Notes under the pieces: generated by a model
Database searches by the model: none
What the model was told of the DNA's origin: nothing
Seen by the model: only the letters and a program-made list of their open reading frames with translations
Position numbers and translations under genes: made by a program
Shown: in pieces, positions 20,810 to 29,963 of the stretch
How positions within the stretch are numbered: position 1 is the stretch's first letter
How the letters are laid out: each line of letters starts with the position of its first letter
Source: Actinacidiphila guanduensis
GTDB lineage: Bacteria > Actinomycetota > Actinomycetes > Streptomycetales > Streptomycetaceae
Direction: 5' to 3'
Length of the DNA: 64,000 nt
Assembly (NCBI RefSeq): GCF_900103985.1
Contig: NZ_FNIE01000004.1
Coordinates: 372,001-436,000 of the forward strand

Positions 20810-21856
20810 TCAGGGCGCCGCCGAGGTGGTGAAGCGGTCGAGGAAGACGCGCTCCTCGGGCACGCCCTTGGCGGTGAGCACCGCGCCGGCCGCGTCGCAC
20901 ATGCCGGGCGGCCCGCACAGGTAGGCGTCGCAGCGCGACAGGTCGCCCTCCTGCTCGGCGAGCACGTCGGTGATCAGCCCGCGGGCGTAGGGGCCGTCGG
21001 CGGTCTCGGGCTCGGACAGGGCCGCGGTGAAGGCGAAGTCGGCCAGCCGGCTGCCGAGTTCGGCGATCTCCTCCAGCGCGAAGAGGTCGGCCGCGGTGCG
21101 GGCGCCGTAGTAGAAGCGCACCCGGCGGGTGCTGCGGGCCGCGGCCAGGGCGCGCAACTGGGCCAGGATCGGGGCCATTCCGGCGCCGCCGGCGAGCAGC
21201 AGCAGGTCCCGGTCGGGGGCCTCGCGCAGCACGCAGGTGCCGTAGGGGCCCTTGACCGTCAGCCGGTGGCCCGGCTCGAGTGCGCCCTCGCCGCCGCCGA
21301 GCAGCCCGGAGAACATCCCGCCCGGGTAGCGTTTGATCAGGAACTCCAGCCGCCCGCCGGGTCCTTCGCCGGGCAGCCCGGCCATCGAGAAGGACCGCCA
21401 CTGGCCGGTGCCGGGCACCTCGATGTCCACGTACTGCCCGGTGCGGTAGGGCAGTTCGGCGTCCGGGTCCAGGTCGAGCGTGAGGCGCACGATGTCACGG
21501 GTGACCGGTACCACCTCCACGACGGTGGCGCCGGCCTCGCGCGGCGGGATGCCGGAGAGCAGCATCTCCTCGTCGTAGTTGATGAGTTCGACGTTCAGGT
21601 CGCCGAAGGCGTGCACGCGGCAGAGCAGGACGTAGCCCTCCTCGCTCTCGTAGTCGGCCAGCGCGAAGGTGGAGTAGCGCTCCATCTGCTGGTCGCCGTC
21701 GAGCAGGAAGGACTTGCAGGAGGAGCACTGGCCCTCCTTGCAGCCGTGCATCAGCATGACGCCCTGGCGGAACGCGGCGTCCAGTACGGTCTCCTCCTCG
21801 TCGGCCTCGATCTCGATGCCGACGGGTTCGAAGCGGATACGGTGCTTGTCGCCCAT
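20810..21856 (-). CDS. mimB: Monooxygenase reductase (2Fe-2S, FAD, NADH)
   Basis: 348 residues. A plant-type ferredoxin domain comes first with C39, C44, C47 and C79 (CKEGQCSSC ... LLC). The FAD domain has YRTGQYVDIEV and WRSFSMAG. The NAD domain has LLLAGGAGMAPILAQL and the terminal AYLCGPPGM. It passes electrons from NADH to the diiron hydroxylase. The ATG has an AAAGGCGAGG-type ribosome site. It lies between the alpha and beta subunit genes, the order seen in mimABCD/prmABCD. Confidence 0.92.
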   Translation of the reverse strand: MGDKHRIRFEPVGIEIEADEEETVLDAAFRQGVMLMHGCKEGQCSSCKSFLLDGDQQMERYSTFALADYESEEGYVLLCRVHAFGDLNVELINYDEEMLLSGIPPREAGATVVEVVPVTRDIVRLTLDLDPDAELPYRTGQYVDIEVPGTGQWRSFSMAGLPGEGPGGRLEFLIKRYPGGMFSGLLGGGEGALEPGHRLTVKGPYGTCVLREAPDRDLLLLAGGAGMAPILAQLRALAAARSTRRVRFYYGARTAADLFALEEIAELGSRLADFAFTAALSEPETADGPYARGLITDVLAEQEGDLSRCDAYLCGPPGMCDAAGAVLTAKGVPEERVFLDRFTTSAAP

Positions 21857-21957
21857 GGGGCCTCGCCTTTCCGGGGCGTTCCGGCAGGGCCGCGTCGCAC
21901 CTGGTGGTGCCCGCGACGGCGGTGCGGCCCTGCCGGGAGGGTGCCGGGACCGTCGGG

Positions 21958-23601
21958 TCAGGACATCGACGGGGTGACGTTGGAGCGGCCGCGGTAGTCC
22001 GCGATGTGCTCCGCGCGCTCCTGGTCGGACATCTCGTTGAGCGTCACGTTGGGGCTGAGGAAGGTGTTGCCGCGCACGTCGTCGAGCGTCCACAGCTTCT
22101 TCGGGTCGTCCAGGTCCAGGTGCGGCTGCGGCACGAGCGTTTTGCCGTCGTCGCGCACGTAGCCCAGGTCCTTGACGATGTCGGCCAGGTCCTGGCCGTG
22201 GTAGCAGGTCTCCCACTCGCGCCTGCCGGTGAGCCGGCCCATCGACGGGGTGGCGCGGCCCTCGTACTCGGGCCGGAAGGCGGTGGTGTCGGTCCAGGCG
22301 CAGGTCTCCGAGCAGTAGGTGCGCCACTGGCCGTCGACCTTGTCGACCACCATGTCCTGCCGGATCAGGCAGGGCACCATGCAGGTCCAGCAGCGGTGCG
22401 GGTACTGGTAGCCGACGTCCTCGAAGGCGATCGGCTTGTTGGCGCCCGGGTGCCGCAGCCGGTTGTACGCCTCCCACCAGGCGCCGTACTCGGCGTACCA
22501 GCCCGGGTACTTGGACTCGAACCACTCGAAGTCGTCGTCGGTCATGCCGTCGATCCGCCAGAAGTTGACCGGCCAGCCGGTGGCGAAGAACTGGGCGACC
22601 TTGTGCACGTAGCCCTGGTTCCAGATCCGGTGCCAGGCCTGCTCGACCAGGTCGTGCGGGATCTTCAGGCCGTACTTCTCCAGCGGCATCAGGTACGACC
22701 GGTAGTAGTCGTCGTAGATCCACCGGCGCCACATCTCGGCGTAGCTGTCGCGGTCCTTGCGGCGGTCCTTGCTGCCGTACTCGATGAACGTGCCGATGGC
22801 GGCGTCCACCACGCAGTGGTTGTTCCACCAGGCGTACCGCAGGTCGCGCTCCAGCAACTGACGGTTGTCCTCGTCGGCCAGCGCCATCAGCAGGATCGAG
22901 TAGCCGTTGGAGATGTGCCGGGACTCGTCGGACTGGACCGAGTGGAAGACCGTCGGCAGCAGGTAGTCGCCGTTGGCGGCGGCCTCGGCGGGCATCGCCA
23001 CGAACAGGGTGTTGGTGAACGCGGTCTCGGCGACCAGCGTCAGGTAGACGTTGGCGGCGGTGATCGCGTCGCCGGTGATGAACCCCTCGCCGAACTGGCG
23101 GCCGATGGTGCCGGCGTAGCAGTTGGCGAACGCCTTCTCGGAGATGTCGAACCCGGCGGGGTCGATGTAGTGGTTCATGTAGAGGCGCTTGAGGTTCATC
23201 TGGATCGTGGAGTGCCGGACCTCGTCGATCATCTGGACGGCGAGGCCGTTGTGCAGCTGCGGGTTGGGCACCGCGCCGATCGCCATCGGCATCGCGCGGG
23301 CGGCGCTGATCTCGGGGAACGGGATGATCGACAGGAACAGCTTCTGCCACTCCATCCAGCGCTGCTGGACCTGGCGGAACATGTTGCCGCGGATCGCGCC
23401 GTCCATCGCGCCGTAGACCCGGTTGTCCTTCTCCTCCTCCATCGGGAAGTAGGACCGCAGGACCTGCTTGAGCGGGTCCTTCTTGGGCGCCTTGTCGAAG
23501 CGGTAGTCGGTGGCGAAGCGGTCGGCCGGCGTGGCGAACGTCGGGTCCCACGACAGCTCGGTGATCTTCTTGTGCGCCTTGCTCAGGCTCTGTCGGCTCA
23601 C
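21958..23601 (-). CDS. mimA: Soluble diiron monooxygenase hydroxylase alpha subunit
   Basis: 547 residues starting at GTG with AAGGAG upstream. All six diiron ligands can be placed: E97, E127 and H130 (IDEVRH), E192, E226 and H229 (SDESRH). Their spacings (30, 65 and 34 residues) equal those of methane monooxygenase MmoX (114/144/209/243). It hydroxylates a small hydrocarbon, phenol or ketone with O2. Sequence context and gene order point to the propane/phenol/acetone (group 5/6-like) enzymes of actinobacteria, not to true methane oxidation. First gene of an eight-gene operon. Confidence 0.93.
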   Translation of the reverse strand: MSRQSLSKAHKKITELSWDPTFATPADRFATDYRFDKAPKKDPLKQVLRSYFPMEEEKDNRVYGAMDGAIRGNMFRQVQQRWMEWQKLFLSIIPFPEISAARAMPMAIGAVPNPQLHNGLAVQMIDEVRHSTIQMNLKRLYMNHYIDPAGFDISEKAFANCYAGTIGRQFGEGFITGDAITAANVYLTLVAETAFTNTLFVAMPAEAAANGDYLLPTVFHSVQSDESRHISNGYSILLMALADEDNRQLLERDLRYAWWNNHCVVDAAIGTFIEYGSKDRRKDRDSYAEMWRRWIYDDYYRSYLMPLEKYGLKIPHDLVEQAWHRIWNQGYVHKVAQFFATGWPVNFWRIDGMTDDDFEWFESKYPGWYAEYGAWWEAYNRLRHPGANKPIAFEDVGYQYPHRCWTCMVPCLIRQDMVVDKVDGQWRTYCSETCAWTDTTAFRPEYEGRATPSMGRLTGRREWETCYHGQDLADIVKDLGYVRDDGKTLVPQPHLDLDDPKKLWTLDDVRGNTFLSPNVTLNEMSDQERAEHIADYRGRSNVTPSMS

Positions 23602-23726
23602 GAACGATCTCCTTGCGGGTGTTGCGGCGGACCGGGCAGGGGAGGTGCGGCCGGCCGGCTCCGGCGGCGCACTGCCGTCGACGGCCGGTGTGCGGACCAT
23701 CGTTGGGCCGCCGGGCCGCCCCTTCC

Positions 23727-23741
23727 GTCTCAAGTTGAGAC
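23727..23741. promoter_or_regulatory. 15-bp perfect palindrome in mimA/activator intergenic region
   Basis: GTCTCAAGTTGAGAC, two 7-base arms around a central G, sits 126 bp upstream of the hydroxylase start and 105 bp before the divergent activator gene. This is a natural binding site for the Fis-type activator and may serve both promoters. No sigma-54 -24/-12 element was seen. Confidence 0.6.
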
Positions 23742-23845
23742 AGGCGTCCCGGCACGGGTCTGGCCACCGGAGGACACCCGGTCCTAACGTGCAGGACATC
23801 CCCGGATCCGAAGCGTCACCGAACGGCAGAGGGGGACGCCGACCG

Positions 23846-25813
23846 ATGGAACCCGCCGACCTTCCCGCACGAGAGGCAGCACAAGGGGCCGCACACCCGG
23901 CAGCACAGGCAGCGCAGGGGGCCGCGGACGCCGCAGCACCGGCGCGGCCCCGGCTCGGCCTGGAACGGCCCGTCCCGCACCTGAACCCGGTGCGGGCGCG
24001 GGCGGTCTTCATGGAAGGGGGCAGCGTCTCGCAGGCCGAGGTGCGCTCCCCCATCCTCGACTCCTGGCAGCGCTCGCGCTTCTGGGGCGTGGACGCCGAC
24101 CGTATACAGGCCCCCTACAACGCCGACTTCGACCCGCACTCGCGGCTGGCCACCGCCGCGGGGCCGGTCCTCGACCGGCTCTCCGACGCCCTCGACGGCA
24201 CCCCGATGTGCCTGATCCTCACCGACTCCCGGGGCCGGGTGCGCGACCGGCGCACCGGTGACCGGGCGCTGCACCGGCACCTGGACGACATCTGCCTGGC
24301 GCCGGGCTTCAGCTACGCCGAGGAGCACGTGGGCACCAACGGCATCGGGACCGCCGCCGAGGAGGGCCGCACCTCGCACGTCTTCGGCTCCGAGCACTTC
24401 TCCGAGCGGCTGCAGCGGGTCTCCTGCGCGGCCGCGCCCATCCGCAACCCCTCCAGCGGCCGGGTGCTGGGCCTGATCGACCTCACCTCCTGGCAGCACT
24501 CGGCTTCTCCTCTGATGGGCGCGCTGGTACGGGAGGCCGCCGCCGACATCGAGGAGCGGCTGCTGGAGATCGGCTCGCAGCGCGAACGCGCCGCGCTGCG
24601 AGCCTTCCTGACCTCGCGCCCCAACTCGCGGCGGGCGCTGGTCACCCTCACCGACGGGATGCTGCTCGCCGACGCTGCCGCCACCGAGATGCTCGGCCCG
24701 GCCGACCACCGCAGGCTGCGGGAGATCGCCGCGGACCTCGCCGCCCGCCCGGAGCGGCGGCTGCTGCTCAGCGACGGCCGCACGGTGCAGGTGCGCGGCG
24801 AGCCGGTGGCCGGCACGGGCCGCGGCGGGGCGCCCGCGGGCTACCTCATGGAGCTGCGGGTGGTCGCCGAGCGGCGCGAGCCGGCCGCCCGGCCCGCCGC
24901 CCGCCCGCTGCGGCTGCCCGGCGTCAGCGGCTCCGCGCCGGTCTTCCGCGCGGCCGCCGCCCAGTTGGTGCGGCTGTGCGAGCAGGCCCGCTGGACACTG
25001 GTGGACGGCGAGGCGGGCACCGGCAAGCTGGAGCTGGTCCGGGCCGCCCACCGCCACGTCAACCCCGCCGGCGCGCTCGCCGTGCACGACGCGGCGGGCA
25101 CCCGCGGCGGCTCCTCGCAGTGGCTCCAGGCCGTCTTCCGCGACCTCGCCGACGACCACGGCACGGTGGTGCTGCGCCACCTCGACCTGCTCTCCCCCGG
25201 CGACCTGCTGCGCCTGGACGGGGCGCTGCGGGCGACGGCAGGCCGCTCGGGCTGGGTGGCGGCGCTGCTCACCCGCGACCGGCGGCCCGCCGGCGGCGCG
25301 CCGGGCGGCGCGGACGCGGGCCCGTACCCGGCCGGCGAACTGCCGCAGGCGCAGGCCGTCCCCGCGGTCGCGGCGCTGGCCGGGCGGTTCAGCGCGGAGG
25401 TGACCGTGCCGCCGCTGCGCCACCGCACCGCCGACATCCCGGCGCTGGCCGCCACCCTGCTGGCCCGCCACAGCCGCGACGGCGGGGTGCAGCTCAGCGA
25501 CGCGGCCCTGCGGGCGCTGTGCCGGGCCCCGTGGCCGGGCAACGTCCGCCAGCTGGAGGGGTCGCTGCGCTATGCCGCGGCCCACCGCCCGGGTCCGGTG
25601 ATCGACGACGCCGACCTGCCGCCCGCCCTCCTCTCCCATGCCCAGCACCCGCTGTCGCCCTGGGAGTCCGCCGAGCGCGACATGATCGTGCAGGCGCTGC
25701 TGGAGAACGGCGGCGACAAGTCCAAGGCGGCCCGGGCACTGGGCATCTCGCGGGCGACGATCTACCGCAAGGTCACGGCGTACGGGATCAGGCTGGGCCC
25801 CGAGCAAGGGTGA
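23846..25813 (+). CDS. mimR: MimR-like Fis-family transcriptional activator
   Basis: 655 residues from ATG 23846 (AGAGGGGG about ten bases upstream); the open frame extends further upstream, but that part looks non-coding. Order: Ala-rich N-terminus; the AcoR-type segment with [11 protein letters not shown]; a GAF-like sensor region (about 90-230); a degenerate AAA+ region (about 370-560); and a Fis HTH at the end ([21 protein letters not shown]). The Walker A reads GEAGTGKL, losing the Ser/Thr, and no GAFTGA loop for sigma-54 contact is present. It likely senses an aromatic or ketone effector and activates the divergent monooxygenase operon. Confidence 0.85.
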   Translation: MEPADLPAREAAQGAAHPAAQAAQGAADAAAPARPRLGLERPVPHLNPVRARAVFMEGGSVSQAEVRSPILDSWQRSRFWGVDADRIQAPYNADFDPHSRLATAAGPVLDRLSDALDGTPMCLILTDSRGRVRDRRTGDRALHRHLDDICLAPGFSYAEEHVGTNGIGTAAEEGRTSHVFGSEHFSERLQRVSCAAAPIRNPSSGRVLGLIDLTSWQHSASPLMGALVREAAADIEERLLEIGSQRERAALRAFLTSRPNSRRALVTLTDGMLLADAAATEMLGPADHRRLREIAADLAARPERRLLLSDGRTVQVRGEPVAGTGRGGAPAGYLMELRVVAERREPAARPAARPLRLPGVSGSAPVFRAAAAQLVRLCEQARWTLVDGEAGTGKLELVRAAHRHVNPAGALAVHDAAGTRGGSSQWLQAVFRDLADDHGTVVLRHLDLLSPGDLLRLDGALRATAGRSGWVAALLTRDRRPAGGAPGGADAGPYPAGELPQAQAVPAVAALAGRFSAEVTVPPLRHRTADIPALAATLLARHSRDGGVQLSDAALRALCRAPWPGNVRQLEGSLRYAAAHRPGPVIDDADLPPALLSHAQHPLSPWESAERDMIVQALLENGGDKSKAARALGISRATIYRKVTAYGIRLGPEQG

Positions 25814-25851
25814 GCGCCCCCGGCGCGGGCGAACCACCAGCGCGGGGGTGA

Positions 25852-25866
25852 ACCCCCGGCGGGGGT
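25852..25866. terminator. Short GC hairpin between convergent genes
   Basis: ACCCCC-GGC-GGGGGT in the 61-bp gap between the activator and the convergent kup gene could end both transcripts. There is no U-tract, which is common in high-GC actinobacteria. Confidence 0.35.
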
Positions 25867-25874
25867 GAGCCGGC

Positions 25875-27824
25875 CTACACCTCGATGTGCGAGCCCATGA
25901 TGACCGTGCGGTCGCGGGGCAGCCCGAAGTGCTCGGCGGCGTCCGCGGTGATGTAGGAGGTGGCGATGAACAGCCGCTTGCGCCAGGCGGCCATCGTGGG
26001 CGCCGTGCCGCGCCGCAGCGCGATCTTCGACAGGAAGTAGGAGGCGTGGTCCAGGTCGAGCCGCCCCTCGGTGAGCGAGGGGTCGACCGCGGCGAGCGCG
26101 CCGGGCACGTCCGGGGTCTCCATGTAGCCGAACCGGGCGGTGACGTGGATGATCCCGTCGTCGGCGTAGCCCAGACTGTCCACGGTGACCCGCTGGTCGG
26201 CGGGCACCCGCGGCACCGGGACGGTGACGATGGACAGGATCACCACGTGCTGGTGGCGCACGTGGTTGTGCTCGACGTTGGCGCGCATCGCCAGCGGCGC
26301 GGTCTGCTTGCCGCGGTTGAGGAAGACCGCGGTGCCCGGCACCTCGATGACGGGCAGTTCCTTGGCCCGCAGCTGGTCGATGAACTCGCGCAGCGAGCCC
26401 TCGTGCCTGGCCCGCTCGGCGGTGACCACCTTGCGGCCGCGCTGCCAGGTGGTCATGACGGTGAACACCGCGAGCCCGATCAGCAGCGGCAGCCAGGCGC
26501 CGTGCACGAACTTCGTCAGGTTCACCGCCACGAACAGCAGGTCCACCAGGAGCAGGGCGCCCCCGCCGCCGATCACCACCCACAGCGGGGTGCCCCACTT
26601 GGCGTGCGCGACGTAGAAGAAGAGCAGCGTGGTGATGGTGATGGTCGCGGTGACCGCCATGCCGTAGGCGAAGGCGAGCGAGGTGGAGCTGCGGAAGGCG
26701 AAGATCAGGGTGAGCACGGAGATCATCAGCAGCCAGTTGATCCACGGGACGTAGATCTGGCCGACGGTGGACTCCGAGGTGTGCGCGATCCGCAGCCGCG
26801 GCAGGTAGCCGAGCTGGGCGGCCTGGGAGGTCACCGAGTAGGCGCCGGTGATGACCGCCTGGGAGGCGATGACGGTGGCGGCGGTGGCCAGCACCACCAT
26901 CGGCAGCCGTCCCCAGCCGGGCACCAGCAGGAAGAAGGGGCTGCTGATGTGCTGCGGGTTGCCGAGGATGAGCGCGCCCTGGCCGAAGTAGCTGAGGATG
27001 CAGGCGGGGAAGACCAGGACGAGCCAGGCGCGGGTGATCGAGCGGCGCCCGAAGTGGCCCATGTCGGCGTAGAGCGCCTCGGCGCCGGTGACGGCGAGCA
27101 CCACCGCGGCCAGGGCGAAGAACGCGGTGCCGAAGTGGCCGAAGAAGAAGCCGAGCGCGTATGTCGGCGACAGGGCGCGCAGGATCTGCGGGTGGTGGGT
27201 GATGCCGACGATGCCGAAGGCGCCGATGGCGGTGAACCACAGGATCATCACCGGCCCGAACACCCGGCCCACCGCGGCGGTCCCGCGGCGCTGCACCAGG
27301 AAGAGCACCACGATGATGGCCGCGGTGATCGGCACCACGGCGTCCTTCAGTGACGGCTCCACCACCTTCAGACCCTCGACCGCGGAGAGCACCGAGATGG
27401 CCGGGGTGATCATGCTGTCGCCGAAGAACAGCGAGGCGCCGAAGATGCCGAGGGCGGCCAGCACGGCGGTGGTCTTGGCGCCGCGCTTGGTGCCGAGCCG
27501 GCGCAGCAGGGTGATGAGCGCCATGATGCCGCCCTCGCCCTCGTTGTCGGCGCGCATCGCCAGCAGCACGTAGGTGACCAGCACGATCACCACCACCGAC
27601 CAGAACACCAGCGACACCACGCCGTACACGTTCTGCGTACTGACCGGCACCGGGTGCGGGTCGTTGGGGTCGAAGACGGTCTGCAGGGTGTACAGCGGGC
27701 TGGTGCCGATGTCGCCGAAGACGACGCCGAGCGCGCCGACGACCATCGCCAACCGGGCCGTGTCGCGCACGCCGCTCCCGTGCGGCGCCGCCTCTGCGCC
27801 GTTCCCGTCCGGCTGCTCCGCCAT
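25875..27824 (-). CDS. kup: Kup-family potassium uptake protein
   Basis: 649 residues. The first segment VVGALGVVFGDIGTSPLYTLQTVF is the Kup/HAK/KT signature. About twelve membrane segments follow, then a soluble C-terminal domain of about 180 residues. It imports K+ with H+ across the plasma membrane. Length is normal for the family. Monocistronic, read toward the activator gene. Confidence 0.93.
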   Translation of the reverse strand: MAEQPDGNGAEAAPHGSGVRDTARLAMVVGALGVVFGDIGTSPLYTLQTVFDPNDPHPVPVSTQNVYGVVSLVFWSVVVIVLVTYVLLAMRADNEGEGGIMALITLLRRLGTKRGAKTTAVLAALGIFGASLFFGDSMITPAISVLSAVEGLKVVEPSLKDAVVPITAAIIVVLFLVQRRGTAAVGRVFGPVMILWFTAIGAFGIVGITHHPQILRALSPTYALGFFFGHFGTAFFALAAVVLAVTGAEALYADMGHFGRRSITRAWLVLVFPACILSYFGQGALILGNPQHISSPFFLLVPGWGRLPMVVLATAATVIASQAVITGAYSVTSQAAQLGYLPRLRIAHTSESTVGQIYVPWINWLLMISVLTLIFAFRSSTSLAFAYGMAVTATITITTLLFFYVAHAKWGTPLWVVIGGGGALLLVDLLFVAVNLTKFVHGAWLPLLIGLAVFTVMTTWQRGRKVVTAERARHEGSLREFIDQLRAKELPVIEVPGTAVFLNRGKQTAPLAMRANVEHNHVRHQHVVILSIVTVPVPRVPADQRVTVDSLGYADDGIIHVTARFGYMETPDVPGALAAVDPSLTEGRLDLDHASYFLSKIALRRGTAPTMAAWRKRLFIATSYITADAAEHFGLPRDRTVIMGSHIEV

Positions 27825-27935
27825 GGTCCGCCTCTCCCTCGCGCACCTGGCCTCCGCGGGCCGGGTGCATCGCGGTGGACGATACCGACCCCCTGCCCCG
27901 GCCCGCGGGAGCCACCCCCCGAAGATGATCCCGGG

Positions 27936-28065
27936 TCAGCGCCGCAGCGCCCGCCGGGCCGGCCAGTTGCCCAGGAACTGCCCGGCCTGCACGATGACGA
28001 CGATGGTCGCCACCGTGATCTACACCACCTGCCAGTTGTAGCGCTGCGAGCCGTAGGTGCCGCGG
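27936..28065 (-). pseudogene. Remnant of MetI-like ABC permease C-terminus
   Basis: Reverse-strand translation gives GTYGSQRYNWQVV, an in-frame TAG, then ITVATIVVIVQAGQFLGNW and ARRALRR before a TGA at 27936. This matches the end of MetI-type methionine ABC transporter permeases (YG-QR- motif, final membrane helix, basic tail). Nothing resembling the rest of the permease lies upstream, so this is a decayed tail. It sits next to a leader peptide and an SsuD-like gene, suggesting a former sulfur-compound uptake locus. The match is from memory of the family, not an alignment. Confidence 0.5.
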
Positions 28066-28201
28066 GAGCATGCGCGGCGCCGTTCGACACGCGCTGTGGA
28101 CTGCGGCGACAGGGCGCCTGACAGGGGCCGTTGCCCGCACCACGCCAGGCGGCTACCGTGAGGGGCGAGGGTCCGCCCCGACGAGTCCACGAGGTGATCA
28201 C

Positions 28202-28330
28202 GTGCCGATGCGCCGCTCACGCAGCGTGCTCCGGCCGTCCGGTTGCTTCGAACTGCGGGCCGCCCGGCGGCACATCGACCTGCTCCGGGTCAGCAGCGCC
28301 CTGTGTTCGGGCCGCCCTCCGCGCGTCTGA
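28202..28330 (+). CDS. Putative cysteine-type leader peptide (attenuator uORF)
   Basis: 42 residues from GTG 28202, with GAGG seven bases upstream. It contains RRHIDLLRVSSALCSG, the signature of short actinobacterial ORFs annotated as putative leader peptides and found before sulfur-metabolism genes. The Cys in ALC is encoded by the rare codon TGT (28304-28306). It precedes an SsuD-like LLM monooxygenase by a 318-bp untranslated stretch with several hairpins. Cysteine-tRNA-sensitive ribosome stalling is the likely mechanism, by analogy. A close relative occurs at 56473 in this window. Confidence 0.75.
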   Translation: MPMRRSRSVLRPSGCFELRAARRHIDLLRVSSALCSGRPPRV

Positions 28331-28380
28331 GTCCGCGCTTCTCCGCCCGGCGCCTGCCGTCCGCCTGAGACCCGCCCGTA

Positions 28381-28437
28381 CGAGGCCCGCTCCCCGTACG
28401 GCGCCTCGCGTCCTTCGACGCAGGGGGCTTCGCCTGC
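28381..28437 (+). promoter_or_regulatory. Candidate attenuator hairpins downstream of leader peptide
   Basis: Three adjoining stems: CGAGGC/GCCTCG (28381-28408), GCGTC/GACGC (28408-28421) and GCAGG/CCTGC (28420-28437). The middle stem shares bases with both neighbours, so the structures are mutually exclusive, as expected for an attenuator. Not folded computationally. Confidence 0.35.
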
Positions 28438-28648
28438 GGCGACGCGGCCAGCCGGCCGGTGAGGCGGCTTCCCGGCCCGACGCGACATCGCGCGCCCCGC
28501 CCGTCCGCCGTCCGCCGCGGCCGGCCACCCGCCTTCCCCCGTACGAGCCTTGCTGCGGCCGGGAGGTCGCGGCCGTACCGGACCGTGCCCACGCACGCCC
28601 GCGCCGCCCCGCACCACACGTCTGCCCGTCCCGCAGAAAGGCACCACC

Positions 28649-29755
28649 ATGCCCGTGGAGTTCCTCGGTATCGCCGCCACCAACGACCAGTCGGAGACCG
28701 TCCCGCGCAGCGGCGGGTCGTTCGACAAGGAGTACACGCTCAAGCTCGCCCGCGCGCACGAGGACCACGGCTGGGACCGGGTGCTGTTCGCCTACAGCTC
28801 GGGCTCGCCGGAGCCGGGGGCCGCCGCCGCGTACATCGCCGCCCGCACCGAGCGGCTGCAGATCCTGCTCGCGCACCGGCCGAACGTGTCCTACCCCACC
28901 TTCGCCGCCAAGCAGTTCGCCACCCTCGACCAGATCAGCGACGGCCGGCTGACCGTCCACTTCATCACCGGCGGCAACGACCACGAGCAGCAGCGCGAGG
29001 GCGACTTCCTCACCAAGGACGAGCGCTACGCCCGCACCCGCGAGTACATCGAGATCGTCAAGCGGGTGTGGACCGAGCACGAGCCCTTCGACCACGAGGG
29101 CCCGCACTACCGCTTCAACGACTTCGTCTCCGATGTCTTCCCGGTCCAACTGCCGCGTCCCGACGTCTCGTTCGGCGGCTCCTCGGCCGCCGCCTACGCC
29201 GCCGGCGGCGCCGTCGCCGACATCTACGCGCTGTGGGGCGAGCCGCTGGCCGAGACCGCCCGGCAGATCGACGCGGTGAAGGCGGCCGCGCGCGCCGCCG
29301 GACGCACCACCCCGCCGCGCATCCAGGTCGCCTTCCGCCCGATCATCGCCCCCACCGAGGAGCTGGCCTGGGAGAAGGCACACCGCACGGTCGGGGCGAT
29401 CCGCGAGCGCCGCGCCTCCGGCGCCTGGAAGCGGCGCCGCAATGTGGACTCACCCGAGAACACCGGCTCGCAGCGGCTGATCGCCATCGCCGAGCGGGGC
29501 GAGCGCTACGACCGCGCGCTGTGGACCCCCACGGCGGCGGCCACTGGCGGCGCGGGCAACTCCAACGCGCTGGTGGGCACGCCCGAGACGGTCGCCCAAG
29601 CGCTGCTGGACTACATCGACATCGGCGTGGACATCATCTCCGCCCGCGGCTACGACCTCCTCGGCGACGCGATCGACTTCGGCCGCCACGTCATCCCCCT
29701 GGTCCGCGCGGGCGTCGCCGAACGCGACGCCGAACGCCAACTCGCGCTGAACTGA
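28649..29755 (+). CDS. LLM-class FMNH2-dependent monooxygenase (SsuD-like)
   Basis: 368 residues, ATG preceded by AGAAAGG. Bacterial-luciferase fold, closest in pattern to alkanesulfonate monooxygenase SsuD: VEFLGIAATND start, LDQISDGRLTVHFITGGND, and the TREYIEIVKRVW segment followed by YRFNDF. It would use reduced FMN and O2 to release sulfite from sulfonates (or a related sulfur source). A cysteine-type leader peptide upstream supports a sulfur-scavenging role. No flavin reductase or ssuABC genes are adjacent. Confidence 0.85.
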   Translation: MPVEFLGIAATNDQSETVPRSGGSFDKEYTLKLARAHEDHGWDRVLFAYSSGSPEPGAAAAYIAARTERLQILLAHRPNVSYPTFAAKQFATLDQISDGRLTVHFITGGNDHEQQREGDFLTKDERYARTREYIEIVKRVWTEHEPFDHEGPHYRFNDFVSDVFPVQLPRPDVSFGGSSAAAYAAGGAVADIYALWGEPLAETARQIDAVKAAARAAGRTTPPRIQVAFRPIIAPTEELAWEKAHRTVGAIRERRASGAWKRRRNVDSPENTGSQRLIAIAERGERYDRALWTPTAAATGGAGNSNALVGTPETVAQALLDYIDIGVDIISARGYDLLGDAIDFGRHVIPLVRAGVAERDAERQLALN

Positions 29756-29926
29756 GGGCTTTCGGCAACCCGCCGCCAGGCTCCCCGTACGCCGCCAGGT
29801 CCCGCCCGGCGGACGGCGGCGGCGGGGAGCCCCGCGGCGGGATTCCACGCCCTGCTCGGAACGAACGTGCGCGCACGAGGATGGACGCCCCACTCCCGTA
29901 AAGATAATCTGCCCCCGCAATGAGCG

Positions 29927-29942
29927 ATTGAATCGTTTTAAT
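29927..29942. promoter_or_regulatory. Rhamnose-type LacI operator before GH78 gene
   Basis: ATTGAATCGTTTTAAT is a CG-centred dyad 21 bp upstream of the rhamnosidase start. Its core TGAATCGTTTTA differs by one base from the TGAATCGTTTCA sites at the rhamnose genes 10-11 kb away. It probably brings this gene under the same LacI repressor. Confidence 0.6.
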
Positions 29943-29963
29943 CGATCTCGCCGGGAGCCGCAC

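Noticed and set aside
23602..23845. Sigma-54 promoter for the monooxygenase operon
   Set aside because: No GG-N10-GC element found, and the activator lacks the GAFTGA loop.
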